Source of the DNA: Oscheius tipulae
Taxonomy: Eukaryota > Nematoda > Chromadorea > Rhabditida > Rhabditidae
DNA: 64,000 bases
NCBI GenBank assembly: GCA_037178975.1
Contig: JASJZH010000005.1
Span: forward strand, 7,650,501-7,714,500
Direction: 5' to 3'
The notes under the pieces were generated by a model. The model saw nothing but the letters and a program-made list of their open reading frames with translations. It was not told where the DNA came from and did not search any database. This document shows positions 41,117 to 52,854 of this stretch, one piece after another; within the stretch, counting starts at the first letter, position 1, and every line of letters starts with the position of its first letter. A program made the translations under genes and the position numbers.

Positions 41117-43621
41117 ATGCGCAGCCTGTATGTTCTATTAGTTTCTGCGCTCTCCCACGATTTGGTCACAATCAGTTGCCATTTTAGGAATACCAAGACA
41201 CCCAGATGGATGTGGAAGATGTCCACTGTACGAGCGACAAGAACATTATTGAGAAGCTGCTGGGCAACTACCAGTCCTTCAGAACACCCTCCGAGACGGG
41301 AGTTATCGTCTGGATCGAGGTAGTCTCTTCAAAAAAAAATGTAGACAGAAAGAGGGATCCACAGGTCTGGGTCCAAGAAGTGAACTCTGTCAACGAGATA
41401 ACCTCGGACTTTGACATGGACATCTACGTGACAGAGCTCTGGTTGGACAACGCCTTGAAGTACGAGCACCTGAACCCGTGCAAGTACAATCTTTCTCTGA
41501 ACTCGGAGGCAAGTTCTTAACTTATCATTTTCAGTGGAAAATTTAGATTCTGGACCAGATCTGGAAGCCGAACACTGTCTTCATCAATAGCAAATCGGCC
41601 AGCATTCACAAGTCGCCCTTCAAGAACGTCTTCCTGATGATCTATCCGAACGGAACAGTTTGGGTCAACTACCGAGTTCAGGTCAAAGGTAGGATCGTGC
41701 TTTTGATTACCCTCGCATTCACAAAGATATCTCTCTACTACTCCTAAAGCACAACGGTGTCTGTCCGTCCGTTCGCCAGTCTGTGAGCACGAAACAAAAG
41801 CGATTCAACTATGTTGCCCAGAAATTGCGTTGTCCAGAAAAAGTTGTTGCCAATATTGAGCGACAAGTCAACTTTAAATGCGCTTCAGAACTGTTTTTGT
41901 CCCACTGAAGCCACTGGGTGTCTTTTGTTACTACGGAGTGGCGGTACATGTTTGAAATTCGTGGCTTTTTTATTACTCTGTTGGGGTCTCGAAACGAATT
42001 TGGTCACCGTAGCTGCTAAGAACTCTAAGAACAGAAAGAGTACAGAGGCAGAGACTCTGCTGTTATTTCAGGACCCTGCAGCATGGACTTCAGTGCCTTC
42101 CCGATGGACCAACAGTCTTGCCATCTCACACTCGAGTCATTCAGCTACAACAATCAGGAAGTGGACATGCAGTGGGCCAACTGGACCATCCCGTTGTCGT
42201 TGCTCAAGAAGGAGATTGTCCTCCCGGACTTTGTCCTTTCCAACTATTCGACGGTCTTGAAACACGAGGTAGGTTATTCTTTCTATTGTTTTGAAAAGAT
42301 CCTCAGATCTATCCCGCCGGGGTCTGGAATGAACTGACCATGACTTTCATCTTCTCGAGACGGTACGGCTGGTACATCTTCCAGGCCTACATTCCCACCT
42401 ACCTCACCATTTTCATCAGGTTCCTTGAAACTTCTACAATCGAGAAGAACTCTTTCAGTTGGATCAGTTTCTGCCTCGGTCCCAAGATGATTCCGGCACG
42501 AACGATGCTCGGAGTTAACTCTCTCCTCGCCCTGACCTTCCAGTTCGGAAATATCATGAGGAATCTGCCGAGGGTCAGCTATGTCAAGGCTCTGGATGTC
42601 TGGATGCTCGTCTGTCTGACCTTTGTCTTCTGTTCGCTCCTTGAGTTGGCCTTGGTTGGAGCCATGAGTGCGAAGAATGAGGTAGTCTCTGTCATCTTAT
42701 CTCAACTTTACACCTTCTTCAGAAAACACAGGCCAGTTCGTCGAATAGACAGTCAAGAACAGCCTCTTCCGTTCACAACTCTCCGAGGATTTGTAGAAAT
42801 CACGTGCCGTCCGATTCCCCCCATGGGTTCAGAAACTACGGGTCAACAGGTAGTGAGAAGAGATTGGAATGGGACATGTGAAATTTAGATACCGACGTCA
42901 GAATGAGGAAAAAACTCATCTTGACAGCTACTGGAAGCTTGACACGGAACAACAACAAGGAGTACACGAGGTACTCTTATAGAAGCTTTTACTTTACAGA
43001 TATGTGCAATGTGTCGCAATTTCCGACGTTCTGAAATGTTGTAGAACAAATTTAGGGCTACAACTTTACAGAACATCGGAAACCTCAAAGCTGCTGTCTT
43101 GACCCTGAAAATCACATTTTTGGTGATCTGCATAGCCTGGTCTGTAAACAGCGCGCCGCAAGGTAGACTAGCTTGCCAGGACCTTGAGCGTACAAACCAA
43201 GCTTGAAACATGGATCATTGTTCACGTCCTCCATCCAATCTGCTCTGGCCGTAAATTATCAAAAGTCGAGTCTGACTTGGCCGAAGCTGGGTTTCGCGCA
43301 GCCTCCAACCAAGGTCAGCTCCAGGAGCGAAGAGAATGCAAGAGTGCCCAATTTTCGGGCAGTTTCACAATACCTTTGACTTTTGTTCAAACTTTTACAG
43401 TAAAATATTGTTCCAGAATCCAAGACAAGGATCTACTGCTGGACGGCAGTGAGGAGACCTCCTTCACCAAGACCGAGCCTTGTTTCTGCTCGATCGAACG
43501 CGAACGACCACCTCGATGGACACCCGACAAGATCGACCGAGTCAGCATTGTGGCCTTTCCCTCCCTCTTCACCCTATTCAATATTATCTACTGGGGCTAC
43601 TACCTCAGTTTCGCCGAATGA
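41117..43621 (+). CDS. Cys-loop ligand-gated channel, anion-type (ACC/LGC-46-like)
   Basis: Exons 41188-41319, 41365-41508, 41547-41688, 42072-42268, 42307-42419, 42459-42681, 42723-42849, 42889-42970, 43417-43621 give at least 454 residues. The first exon is uncertain; MRSLYVLL at 41117 is one choice. The extracellular domain has the Cys-loop [15 protein letters not shown] with 13 residues between cysteines. The pore helix begins [19 protein letters not shown], and a PAR entry is typical of chloride channels. The stretch [16 protein letters not shown] and the last helix [13 protein letters not shown] complete the fold. It most resembles nematode acetylcholine-gated chloride channels, but the ligand is inferred. 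The intron after 41508 has a GC donor. A repeat F copy and a foldback A copy lie in its introns. Confidence 0.88.
41750..41965. repeat. dispersed repeat F, copy 2
   Basis: Carries CTGTCCGTCCGTTCGCC, ACGAAACAAAAGCGATTC, AAGTCAACTTTAAATGCG and CCACTGGGTGTCTTTTGTTAC in the same order as the copy at 18420. It lies in an intron of the Cys-loop channel gene. Confidence 0.7.
43000..43125. repeat. foldback repeat family A copy
   Basis: TTCCGACGTTCTGAAATGTT then GCTACAACTTTACAGAACAT and CGGAAACCTC, in the last intron of the Cys-loop channel gene. One of the better preserved hairpins. Confidence 0.7.
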
Positions 43622-43860
43622 CCAAACCCAATTGGTGCCCTTCCCACCCTCGATTCAAATTTTTGCTCAACTTTTCAAACATTATAAAGATTACTTCCAA
43701 TTGGCGCGTGTCCAGGGGTGGTCGTTTCCTATTTTAGCGCGTGAACCGCCCCATAATCCATCAACAGATGTCAGCTGGCTTATCAATCGCACGGCGAAAA
43801 CCTCTTCCGGACACTTATTATTGCTATGTACAAAGCTGGAGTGAAAAGAAATTACAAAGG

Positions 43861-44143
43861 TCAGTTGGGATGATCACCGAAGGCTGGACCGAACTTGTCC
43901 AACGGATCGTCTTCCGAATCTTTGTCCCGAACGTCGTCTTTCTGGACATCTGAAGAGCCGTGAAGTACTGCTATCACCGGACTGCCTGAAATAAAAAAAA
44001 TTATGAAGGAACAACGGTAGAGGATATCTACCTTCTATCGTGCCGTGAAAAATCTGTGGGGTCATGTCGACGGGGAAGGGGTACGAGGAGACGAGCTGAA
44101 GGATAGCTGCCAGGAAGAGTAGAGCCAGTTTCAAAGGTTGCAT
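43861..44143 (-). CDS. small secreted peptide, 78 residues
   Basis: Exons 44143-44032 and 43985-43861 join in phase 1 and give 78 residues. The start MQPLKLALLFLAAILQLVSS is a textbook signal peptide with likely cleavage before YPFPVD. The mature part is about 58 residues, acidic, without cysteines, and contains DVRDKDSEDDPLD. A KDD-type pair of basic residues for neuropeptide processing is not obvious, and I do not recognise the family. The gene is convergent with the upstream Cys-loop channel gene, with about 240 bp between stop codons. A real expressed gene is likely from the signal peptide plus a clean 46-nt intron. Confidence 0.65.
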
Positions 44144-44279
44144 AATCTGTCAAGGGGACTGGATGGAAAGAGATAGGTAGTACTGAAAAGCAGGTAGAAT
44201 TTTGACAAAACTGTTGAGAGAGGGAAAGTTTCACGCTCTCGGTCAGAAATAGTAAGGCTCAAATAAATGCTCAAAATGC

Positions 44280-44420
44280 AAACGAACGAGGTTTAAAGGG
44301 TCAAGGCAGCATTTTTGAGATTTCTGATGTACTACGAAGAGGTAGAGTAAATGGGCTACACCTTTGCAGAACATCGTAGTGTTTGAAAATTTCTCTTTAG
44401 GTCTGAAAATGGAAGGCAAT
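44280..44420. repeat. foldback repeat family A copy (degenerate)
   Basis: GAGGTAGAGTAAATGGGCTACACCTTTGCAGAACATC region, intergenic. The left arm is decayed. Confidence 0.5.
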
Positions 44421-44489
44421 GTCAGGGGCGCAGAAATCTCTTTCCACACGGCAAGCACAAAAATGAACCCGAGACCTTATTTTTAAACA

Positions 44490-44580
44490 CCCAGCTGTTC
44501 TGCAAAGTTATAGCCCTTGATCTGTTTTAAATTTTGCAGTACATCAGAAACGCGAAAAAAGTTGTCTTGATAACGAAAAC
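44490..44580. repeat. foldback repeat family A copy
   Basis: GTTCTGCAAAGTTATAGCCC then TTTTGCAGTACATCAGAAAC, followed by GTTGTCTTGATAACGAAAAC, intergenic. Confidence 0.55.
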
Positions 44581-45037
44581 TTGGATGAGAGGATGGTCGT
44601 CTTTTGGAACCCGTGCAGTACTGAGCCAAAACGGCTGACTCAAAATGCCGAACCGTGGTTCCGATAATGGGCGGGAATCGGTCAGGCGCCGCGAAGTCGG
44701 CCTGTCACATCGGACATCAGACCGAGAGTAGCACAAGATGGATGAGGGCGAAGCGAATCACGATACGAGGTCTCTGTCAGATGAGAGATGAAAGAGCCGA
44801 ACCGCTGTGTTGCCCTTACAACCCCCGGCAGACGCCTTATGTAGCTGCCCGAAGTTTTATGGAGATGGAAGACGCCACAATATGAAAAGGACGACCGGCC
44901 AAGGTCTCCTTTTCTCACACAAAAACACCCGGCCAGATGTTGGTTTTGCCATGATTGACAGTCTCTGTGATCAGCATGAAAGATGATGAAGGCTGCGTAA
45001 GATTGACAAGACAACTGTATTTATTTGTGGGAGATAG

Positions 45038-48000
45038 TTAGGAACAGTTCCAATGAATATCTGGTCGGAAGACACTGCGAACGCTGCAACCCAGCCGGTC
45101 AATTAAGGTGCGTGGACCGAGGAACTTGTCCAGAAGACGATCGTCACATTGAGATGGGGAGAACCATTTGGACAGATCCTCATATGACTTTCGTGGCTCG
45201 TCTCGACTCCGGAGATGTCGACACAGCTCGCAGAAATAGATGTTCCTGGCAGCTGACACCACTCTGAAAATGATGTGATTTTGTCTATAAAGCGAATTCG
45301 GGATCCATTGGATATGAACGGCAATTGGAGTTGGTGCAAAGTGCAAATTGGCTGCAGAAACATAAGTGACGTTTTGACAGATTGACAAACTGTGTTGAAG
45401 TGGACAGAGAAAGAGTGGCACAGCAGCATGACCGAGATAATATTCACCAAGTCCTAGGAGCTACAATTAGGGGGTTTTGCTGAGAAAACTTTTGTTTGTT
45501 CCAATATTTGCAAACTAGAAACTTTTTGTGTTTTAAGCTAAAGGAACAATAATTAACAATGTAGGTATTACTGATTGCTTTTGGACAAAACCACTTTTGA
45601 ATTTTCCGATCTATTTTAAATTGTCCTCGCGTCTCTGTCTGTCTGTCTGTCTGTCTGAAGCCAATATTGCCAATTAGTGTGCACTATTTTGTGCGCACAC
45701 TAATTGTTTGCAAGTCAAGTCAGTTCGGGAGATACCTTCTTTGGGAGAACGTTGCTTCTGTCATGGTAGCTCGACTGGCGCGGAAAATGCGAACAGGGCG
45801 AAGTGAGAGAGAAGCACCAGTACAGGCTGGCAGAAGGGAATAGAAACCGGGCAAAGTTCAAAGGTATCAGAGGATATAACTGTCATTGGGTTCCCTAGGG
45901 ACGATAGCAATACTTGGACAGGGAGTTGGGTCGAGAAATCGGAAAAATGGGTTCAAGGAGTGAAAGGGAAGTGGGTTTGAGGGATAGAAAGTGGAGTCAA
46001 AGAGTGGGAAGTGGGTTTCACTGATTAGAAATGGTCATTAGCAATCGTTTTTGCTGAGGAAACGACAAGGTAGATATGCCTCAAGGTGCGCAACAAGTTA
46101 GGCTACCGCCCCGAAGGGGCGGCGGCCTAACTTGTCTATTTTAAATTGTCCTCGCGTCTCTGTCTGTCTGTCTGTCTGTCTGAAGCCAATATTGCCAATT
46201 AGTGAGCACTATTTTGTGCGCACACTAATTGTTTGCAAGTCGAGTCAGTTTGGGGATAGCTTTTTTTGAAAGAATGTTGTTTCTGTCAGGGTAGCTCAAC
46301 TGGCGGGAAACATGCGGGCGGCTTGAAGTTAGAGGGAAGGGGACCAAGACAGGCTGACAGAAGGGAATAGAAACCGGGCAAAATTCAAAGGTATCAGAGG
46401 ATATAACCGTCATTGTGCTCCCCAGGGACAATAGCAATACTTGGACAGGCAGTTGGGTCTAGAAATTGGAAAAATGGGTTCAAAGAGTGAAAGGGAAATG
46501 GGTTTGAGGGATAGAAAGTGGAGTCAAAGAGTGGGATGTGGGTTTCACTGATTAGAAGTGGTCATTAGCAATCGTTTTTGCTGGGGAAAGGACAAGGTAG
46601 ATATGCCTCAAGGTGCGCAACAAGTTAGGCTACCGCCCCGAAGGGGCGGCGGCCTAACTTGTCTATTTTAAATTGTCCTCGCGTCTCTGTCTGTCTGTCT
46701 GTCTGAAGCCCTAATTGACAATTAGTGTGCACTATTTTGTGCGCACACTAATTGTTTGCAAGTCAGTTCGGGAGATACCTTCTTTGGGAGGACGTTGCTT
46801 CTGTCATGGTAGCTCGACTGGCGCGGAAAATGCGAACAGGGCGAAGTGAGAGAGAAGCACCAGTACAGGCTGACAGAAGGGAATAGAAACCGGGCAAAAT
46901 TCAAAGGTATCAGAGGATATAACTGTATGGGGAAAGGACAAGGTAGATATGCCTCAAGGTGCGCAACAAGTTAGGCTACCGCCCCGAAGGGGCGGCGGCC
47001 TAACTTGTCTAGTTTAAAATGTCCTCGCGTCTCTGTCTGTCTGTCTGAAGCCAATATTGCCAATTAGTGTGCACTATTTTGTGCGCACACTAATTGTTGG
47101 CAAGTCAAGCCAAATCGAGTCAGTTCGGGAAGTAGCTTCGTTGGGGAAACGTTGTTCCTGTCACGGTACCTCGATTGAAGGGAATGCGGACAGGTTGAAG
47201 TGGGAGGAAAGGGTCACGACAGTTAGACAGAAGAAAGTAGAAATCGAGCAGTTTTGGAAGGAATGGGGCTTTATTTTGAGCCCCAAGGGGCGTTAGCATC
47301 CCTTGTGTTCTACAATGTTGTAACCTTTTATCAGCTCTACAACTTTGCAGAATATCGAAAAGCTCGATGATACCGTAATGACACTGAAAACATCGGATTT
47401 CGGCTACCTTCGGCAACTGATCTGACTGCCAATCTGCATCAATGGCTGTGAGCTCACCGATAGTTCTGTCTCCATCGATGATAGCCAAGATATTCTGTCT
47501 TGTTGTTGCTCACTCTCTTCAAATGGTCGACCAACTCTTCCACTGTTTGGTAGTCATCAAGCGCGATGTAAGCACTGTCCGGGATCTGAATTAGTCATGG
47601 ACGAAAAAATCCAACCGACTGACCCCATAGTTCTTGTAGTAGCCCCTCTTGATAACAATAGGCACGGCCATGTACGACTGTAGACTGTTCCAGAGCTTTT
47701 CGGTCACGTAATCAGGACAATTTGAATTCTCTAAGGCCATGTAGAACTTGTAAGGGAGCAGGGCTTCCACTCGACAGTCGCCAGTCTCAGAATAACGACC
47801 ACATGAGGGTAGGGGCTCTCCACATTCTCCCCAGATTTTTAGCTGAAAATGGACTGTGAGCTAAATGAAAAGAGGGGTAACCTCCAATCCCTTGTCTCTA
47901 ATCAGCTTGATCATCTCGATTCTCCTGTTGTCTGTCACACAGTTCGAGCCCAGCCAAGCAGCCATCTCCACCTTTTTGTTCCAAATCGCTTCCAGATCAA

Positions 48001-48992
48001 CTTCAGTTGCTTCAATCGGTGCTAATTGACCATAAGGATCCCAGACGTCTGACTCTGTCCTGTACGTCATCGTCCAGTTTATGTAATCTGAGCAGACTGA
48101 ACGTTATTAAACAAAGATTGCGGTTCTGTTAGGCTTTTTAAGTATACTCGAATTGATTATTGCGTGCACAGAGATTACAACGACATCACAGGGTAGGGTG
48201 ACAAGTCGAAAGTAGGCAACCAGAAAGAGATAGAATAAGCGGATAGGCAGGGAATACCAGAAAGAGGCAGGAGATTTTAACGTCTGCGAGTCGTTTCAGA
48301 GCTCATTCCTTGATGAACACGAATGGGTTTCTGTTTTTAACGTTGTGTCACAAGGAAGTTAAATTGTTTAAGTGCCTTGGGTCACTCCACTAGAGACTAG
48401 TTGTCAGAATATATTGACCTGAACAGATTTAGAAGAACTGGATAAGCTAGTCAGTTGGAAAGGTAGGGGAGTAGAGAGATGGTGAAAGGATGATAAGGCA
48501 TGTGAACATTTAGCCGGCTCACTGGGACAGGGGAGTTTTTTGGCAGGTAAACATGGAGAAGAACTAGATAGATGGCATTGCTATGAACTCACGTTCCGGA
48601 ATATTGATAGTCTCGTGAATCGGAGACTCCATAGTGATCCAAACGTAGACTTGTTCCGATCTCCGTGGATACGAGGAAATTTTGAACGAGCGCGCGTGGA
48701 AGAGTACAGCATCGGCCACGTAGTGATCCCTTGGATCCTTGGTCAATTGACACCAGGCCTTCAAGCCTTAGTTTGACACAATCAGAACGGGTACCTTGAA
48801 TTCAGGACAGGCGGAAAACACGTAATTCGGATCGGGATCTTTTGCAGTATCCAGAATGAGAATCGAGTCATTGGGCCTGCTTCTCCAACGATAGTATTGC
48901 AGCTCATAGGGGCTCGTTCTTTGGATATAATAGACGGAACATATTGTCACGTAGACCACGAGGAAATAGGCGAAGAATCTGTTGGAAATCAT
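45038..48992 (-). CDS. alpha-1,3-fucosyltransferase (GT10)
   Basis: Exons 48992-48795, 48758-48593, 48087-47882, 47842-47624, 47585-47458 and 45263-45038 give 380 residues, usual for the family. A short cytosolic N-terminus and one membrane helix (FFAYFLVVYVTICSVYYIQ) make it a type II Golgi protein. GT10 hallmarks are clear: INWTMTYRTESDVWDPYG and YKFYMALENSNCPDYVTEK followed by LWN. It should transfer fucose from GDP-fucose to GlcNAc in an alpha-1,3 linkage on N-glycans or other glycans, which nematodes use heavily. The second intron is about 505 nt, the first only 36 nt. The last intron, about 2.2 kb, holds a tandem array. The start is the ATG before the membrane helix. Confidence 0.93.
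45611..47170. repeat. roughly 525-bp tandem array with hairpins
   Basis: Units start at about 45611, 46136, 46663 and 47009 (periods about 525, 527 and 346; the third is internally deleted, the fourth partial). Each unit carries a (TCTG)n run, a palindrome around TAGTGTGCACTATTTTGTGC, a tRNA-box-A-like TAGCTCGACTGG, and the hairpin AAGTTAGGCTACCGCCCC / GGGGCGGCGGCCTAACTT. It lies in the last intron of the fucosyltransferase gene. No coding capacity. Confidence 0.9.
47290..47400. repeat. foldback repeat family A copy
   Basis: TGTTCTACAATGTTGTAACC then CTCTACAACTTTGCAGAATA and TCGAAAAGCTC, in the same fucosyltransferase intron as the tandem array. Confidence 0.65.
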
Positions 48993-50398
48993 TGGTTCGT
49001 GCTGGATGACTGAAGCCCCTGATGACTCACAAGGCTTCCTAGTTCTGTCACTATTACTAGAAAATTAGCTACTTCGAAAATTGTCACGGCTGTCTGTCGA
49101 CATAGACAAAATGTCGTTAGAGGAATAGAAAGCTACCTGGATACCCTGCTCACGCTCGGGAAATGTCGTTTCTCGCCTTTCATGCGGCAAGAGAGGAATG
49201 AGGAAACGGCAATCAGCACGTGAGTCGATTGGAGAGTTACCTGGCTGCCAATTAACTTCAGCCGTCTCCTACAGGGCAAGCGAAGTCGTCTGCTCTTTTT
49301 GAAAAGAATTGCTACGATTGGAACGAGGAGAACTTGTTTGCTCTTTCTGATTCATTCCTAGTACGGGAGATCCGGCAAAGGGAGTTTAAACAAGAGTGGA
49401 GTCATTCTAAATCAGCCCGTCGCTATGGGAGAGCTGTGCTTTTTTCAGAATTGCCTCATGAAGGCTTTCAACAGTAGAAACTGTTGAGACTAGAATAGTA
49501 AGAGAGAAAGAGAGAGAGATTGAAGGACTCGGGGAGGGGTTCCCTAGTTTGCCTACAGAGTTTGATTACCCGGTTTCCGAAGAATCTTCAGGACGAAGAT
49601 CGCAGTGTTTAGCTTGACGATGTTCTACAAAATGGTAGATCTTTTTGAGTTCTACATCTTTGCAGAATATCACAAAGACAGAAGATGTGGCCTTGACCCG
49701 CCCAATTTTAGCTACGCCGAGTTTCTGCCAAAAAGGAAATTCAAATCCTCGCTACACGTTTCGAAAGAGAACTCCCCTTTTATAGTCAAATCCTCGAAAT
49801 TTTAGCTTTACAAAATGGAGATTCCGATAAACGACGATATTAGCTACGTCTTAGACTCGGGCCTGGGCTGCACACTTCAATTCTACCTTCGAGTGAAATA
49901 GAAGTTAGAAAACGCGGAGGCAGGTATGTTGTCTACTTTTATGCCTAGCAACACCAAAGGTCTGAACTTGATAAGACGGATGAAGGGCCGGTAGAGGACT
50001 TGATAAGACTGTTGAAGGGCCGGCAATTTCTACAAATGTTGTTATTGTCGATTTGTTCAACTTTGTCATTACACCCCTTTTTTATGAACCTTCCTCCCAA
50101 ACGTGTTTTCTAAGCATTTCTCAAGTTTATCGGCTCGAATATACCTCAACTTTGAATGTTGAGGATTTCATAAAACTTCCGGAATATTCTTTGCAATTTT
50201 ATCGCTCAATGCAAGCCCAGTTCGTCCCTGAGTGTAATCACCAAGTGCTGCCTATTTTGTCCCCTCACGCCTGCTGTTCTACCACTCAAAAAGAGACATC
50301 TGAGCAATATTCTCGCTCCATCGCCAGTCGTCTTTTGAAGTTCCCTTTCTCTTTCAAAATATCTTGTCTTTTCTCCTGTACAAATACTTTATTGCAGG
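48993..50398. other. divergent intergenic region between fucosyltransferase and SLX1
   Basis: It should hold both promoters or SL-acceptor leaders. I saw a GA-rich tract near 49500-49530, a family A foldback and a GAAGGGCCGG short direct repeat near 49982-50025. An open frame at 50053-50395 has no recognisable domain and probably belongs to the 5' leader of SLX1. Confidence 0.4.
49575..49705. repeat. foldback repeat family A copy
   Basis: GACGATGTTCTACAAAATGG then GAGTTCTACATCTTTGCAGA and ATATCACAAAG, intergenic. Confidence 0.6.
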
Positions 50399-52482
50399 AT
50401 GGACGATGACGACGATATCATATGTCTAGATTCGCCTCCTTCTGCAAGTACTAACAAGGTAAATTTTATAGCTTACTGTCGAAAGTCTGGTTCCAGCCGT
50501 CACTCCTCCCTAAATTCACAAGAGACCTCTTCGGTGTCAAGAAACTCACCAGACGGTCAGTCTCACAGCCAACACTGAACAGATTTGACGAATTCGAGGA
50601 AAAGGAAGTGAAAAAGGTAGGATTTTCTGATTTCTGTCAAAAAAAAAGTTCCAGTCAGCTCCATTGTCGACACAAGCTGCTGCCCTGCTCAGTCCTCCCC
50701 GGAAAAGTCGACAGCCCAAGTCTCGAAGCATACAGAAGGAGTTTTTCGGGGTTTACTGCCTCATTAGCCGGAGCACTAACAAATCTTACAAGGTTAGCTT
50801 CGTTTTTCCACTTGCCAGAATAGCTCAGAACCGTTGCTATGTCGGCTACACCGTAGATCCAAATAGACGAATCAATCAGCACAACGGAGGCAAAGAGAAG
50901 GGCGGAGCGAAGAAGACGGACAATCGAGGACCCTGGGAGATGGTCTGCATCGTGCACGGCTTCCCGAACAATGTTGCGGCACTGCGATTCGAATGGGCCT
51001 GGCAGAATCCAGATAAATCGAAGGCAATTCGTGATTTGAACATGAAGAAGCAGAAGAAAGAGACCCCCTTCGGATTCAGGTACTCATTTTACTATTATTT
51101 TCGAATCAAGTTTCGGTTCCAGACTCCGAATTGCCTGTCAGCTGATGAACTGCAATCCGTGGAAGAGATTTGCACTTACCTTCAGATGGCTTCTACCTGT
51201 AAGTGCTGTTCATTTACTTCTAAAATGACATCATTTTAGAAGGAAGAATTGCCATTTCCCGAGGAAGTCAAGCCCCCGGTCCATATGGGCAAAGCCTACG
51301 GCTTGGTCACAAAATCTACGGTCGTAGTAGCAGAAGAGCCGGAGAAATACACGCAATTGGGAAAGTGTAAAATCTGCTCCCTGCAAATAGAATCGGTAAA
51401 CTTTTATGAAGAGATTACGGCTCATCTTCGCCTTGTCAGGATGACCCCTTTGGCTAGGATGAACTCGATTTGGAAATTTTATCTGACCGACGCGAACATT
51501 TCGGCCAGGTTTGCGATGTCTCTGTTAGGCTATGCTGTTGCTTCGTTGAAAAAGAAAGGTATATGTGCATAAGTTCAGAGCGTTACATGGAGCCGACACT
51601 AATTTTTGGTGCGTACTGATCTCTTGGGAGCGATTCGAATTCATTTGGAAAGTTTAGTTCATTCCGGAAATCTCATGCGTATAACCAAGAATAGCAGAAC
51701 TACTCGAAATTTCAAACTTTATCCAGAATGCTTTATCCCGAGCCTGTTCCAGTTTTAAGTTTTATTCAATAAAAAGAGGTCGCTACCGAGACCTACTTGT
51801 TTTCTCAACAGTCAAACCAAAACTTGACTGAGTATTTAATGTGTGTTTACTAAATGGCTCCTGTCGCGAAAGCAAATGTGTTATGGAGTGACCTCTTACT
51901 TCTGGGCAGCCCATAGAACTTATTTCTTTGCTAGGACCGAATCTTTTTCATGCTAAGAAAGACATACCTGCCTATCTTTGTTGAAATTGAACTCAGTCTA
52001 TCAAGAATCACATCCGGCCTATACCATCTCCATACAAAAAAAGACGTAGAAAAACATTTCGAGTCAAAAATATTGTACCCGAACAAACATCATTAACTAA
52101 AGCTATTCCTGAGAAGAAGTTCGTTCTAGCTAATAGAATTCGTGCTAGCAAATTGAATCGAAACCGTAAATACTGTATTTCTTCCAGTTGGGCCACCTCG
52201 GACGCTGCTTGAAGGACAACTGCACAGTTCATTTCCATCTGAAGTGCATAGCTACTTATGGTCAAGGAAACGAGAAAAACGTGTAAGTTCTTCACTTTTA
52301 AAACCTCTATTTCAATAATACGCAGACAACTATTCCCCGTGCGCATCAGCTGTCCCGATTGCTATAATTCCGTCCTCTGGGGAGATCTGATTCGCGACCA
52401 ACGAGCCCTGATCAAGGTGGCCGAAGCCAACGAGGAAAACGAGCAGCTGAGAGGGCGGTTGCTACGAAATTTGGACAACTAA
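50399..52482 (+). CDS. slx-1: structure-specific endonuclease subunit SLX1
   Basis: Eight exons: 50399-50458, 50497-50616, 50655-50792, 50829-51079, 51123-51198, 51240-51395, 52188-52282, 52326-52482; 350 residues. The GIY-YIG nuclease domain is intact: [11 protein letters not shown] then [18 protein letters not shown], with catalytic Arg and a Glu in [11 protein letters not shown]. The C-terminal SLX1-type zinc finger has CKIC, a Cys/His block ([14 protein letters not shown]) and CPDC followed by [11 protein letters not shown]1 acts with the SLX4 scaffold to cut Holliday junctions and flaps in the nucleus. The N-terminus begins with an acidic run ([14 protein letters not shown]), a possible SUMO-interacting motif. 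The exons match the family without gaps. The 792-nt intron before 52188 carries repeat DNA. A polyadenylation signal AATAAA lies at 52513. Confidence 0.95.
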
Positions 52483-52512
52483 CAGCCACTTGCATTTATT
52501 TGTATACAGTAC

Positions 52513-52518
52513 AATAAA
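52513..52518 (+). terminator. polyadenylation signal, SLX1
   Basis: AATAAA about 31 nt after the SLX1 stop codon. Confidence 0.6.
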
Positions 52519-52678
52519 ATTACGACTTTGGATCAATGCGCGAGCCTTTTCATTTCAAAGGACCCAGCCAAAGAGCCCGCACGTGAGGAATATTGATTTA
52601 GTGATAAGCGTCCTTTTAATGTGATTTTGTGAGTTCTACGCACAAAAGCAATGTTTTTCAGAGTCAAACTTGCAGAAA

Positions 52679-52840
52679 ATGGTTCACATCTGTGTCGTCA
52701 TAACGTCTATTGTTATTTTGGGAGGTCTCACGGCTTGCTTCGTCTTTTTCTGCTGTGTTTACAGGGCTATGATGAGAAGGAAGGCGTCAGAGAAGGAGGA
52801 AAACAGAAGGAACCAAGAGGGACTGATTGAGAATGTTTGA
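52679..52840 (+). CDS. small single-pass membrane protein, 53 residues
   Basis: An ATG about 5 nt after a TTGCAG and 17 nt after a TTTTTCAG acceptor opens a 53-codon frame with one strong membrane helix (VVITSIVILGGLTACFVFFC), a CC pair likely to be palmitoylated, a basic stop-transfer stretch (RAMMRRKASEKEENRRN) and the tail GLIENV. A polyadenylation signal AATAAA follows 9 nt after the stop. It starts about 200 nt downstream of SLX1, so it could be the second gene of a small operon reached by trans-splicing, or the last exon of a longer gene. No family recognised. The layout, not length, supports it. Confidence 0.55.
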   Translation: MVHICVVITSIVILGGLTACFVFFCCVYRAMMRRKASEKEENRRNQEGLIENV

Positions 52841-52848
52841 AAGGTCTA

Positions 52849-52854
52849 AATAAA
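52849..52854 (+). terminator. polyadenylation signal of the small membrane protein
   Basis: AATAAA 9 nt after the stop codon of the 53-residue frame. Confidence 0.55.

Noticed and set aside
45611-47170. Possible CRISPR array
   Set aside because: Unit length of about 525 bp, eukaryotic context and no spacers; a tandem satellite-like array.
51452-51571. Extra coding exon between SLX1 exons 6 and 7
   Set aside because: The frame is open, but the zinc-finger sequence continues directly from CSLQIES to LGHLGRC, and this stretch resembles a repeat also present near 56040 and 58790.
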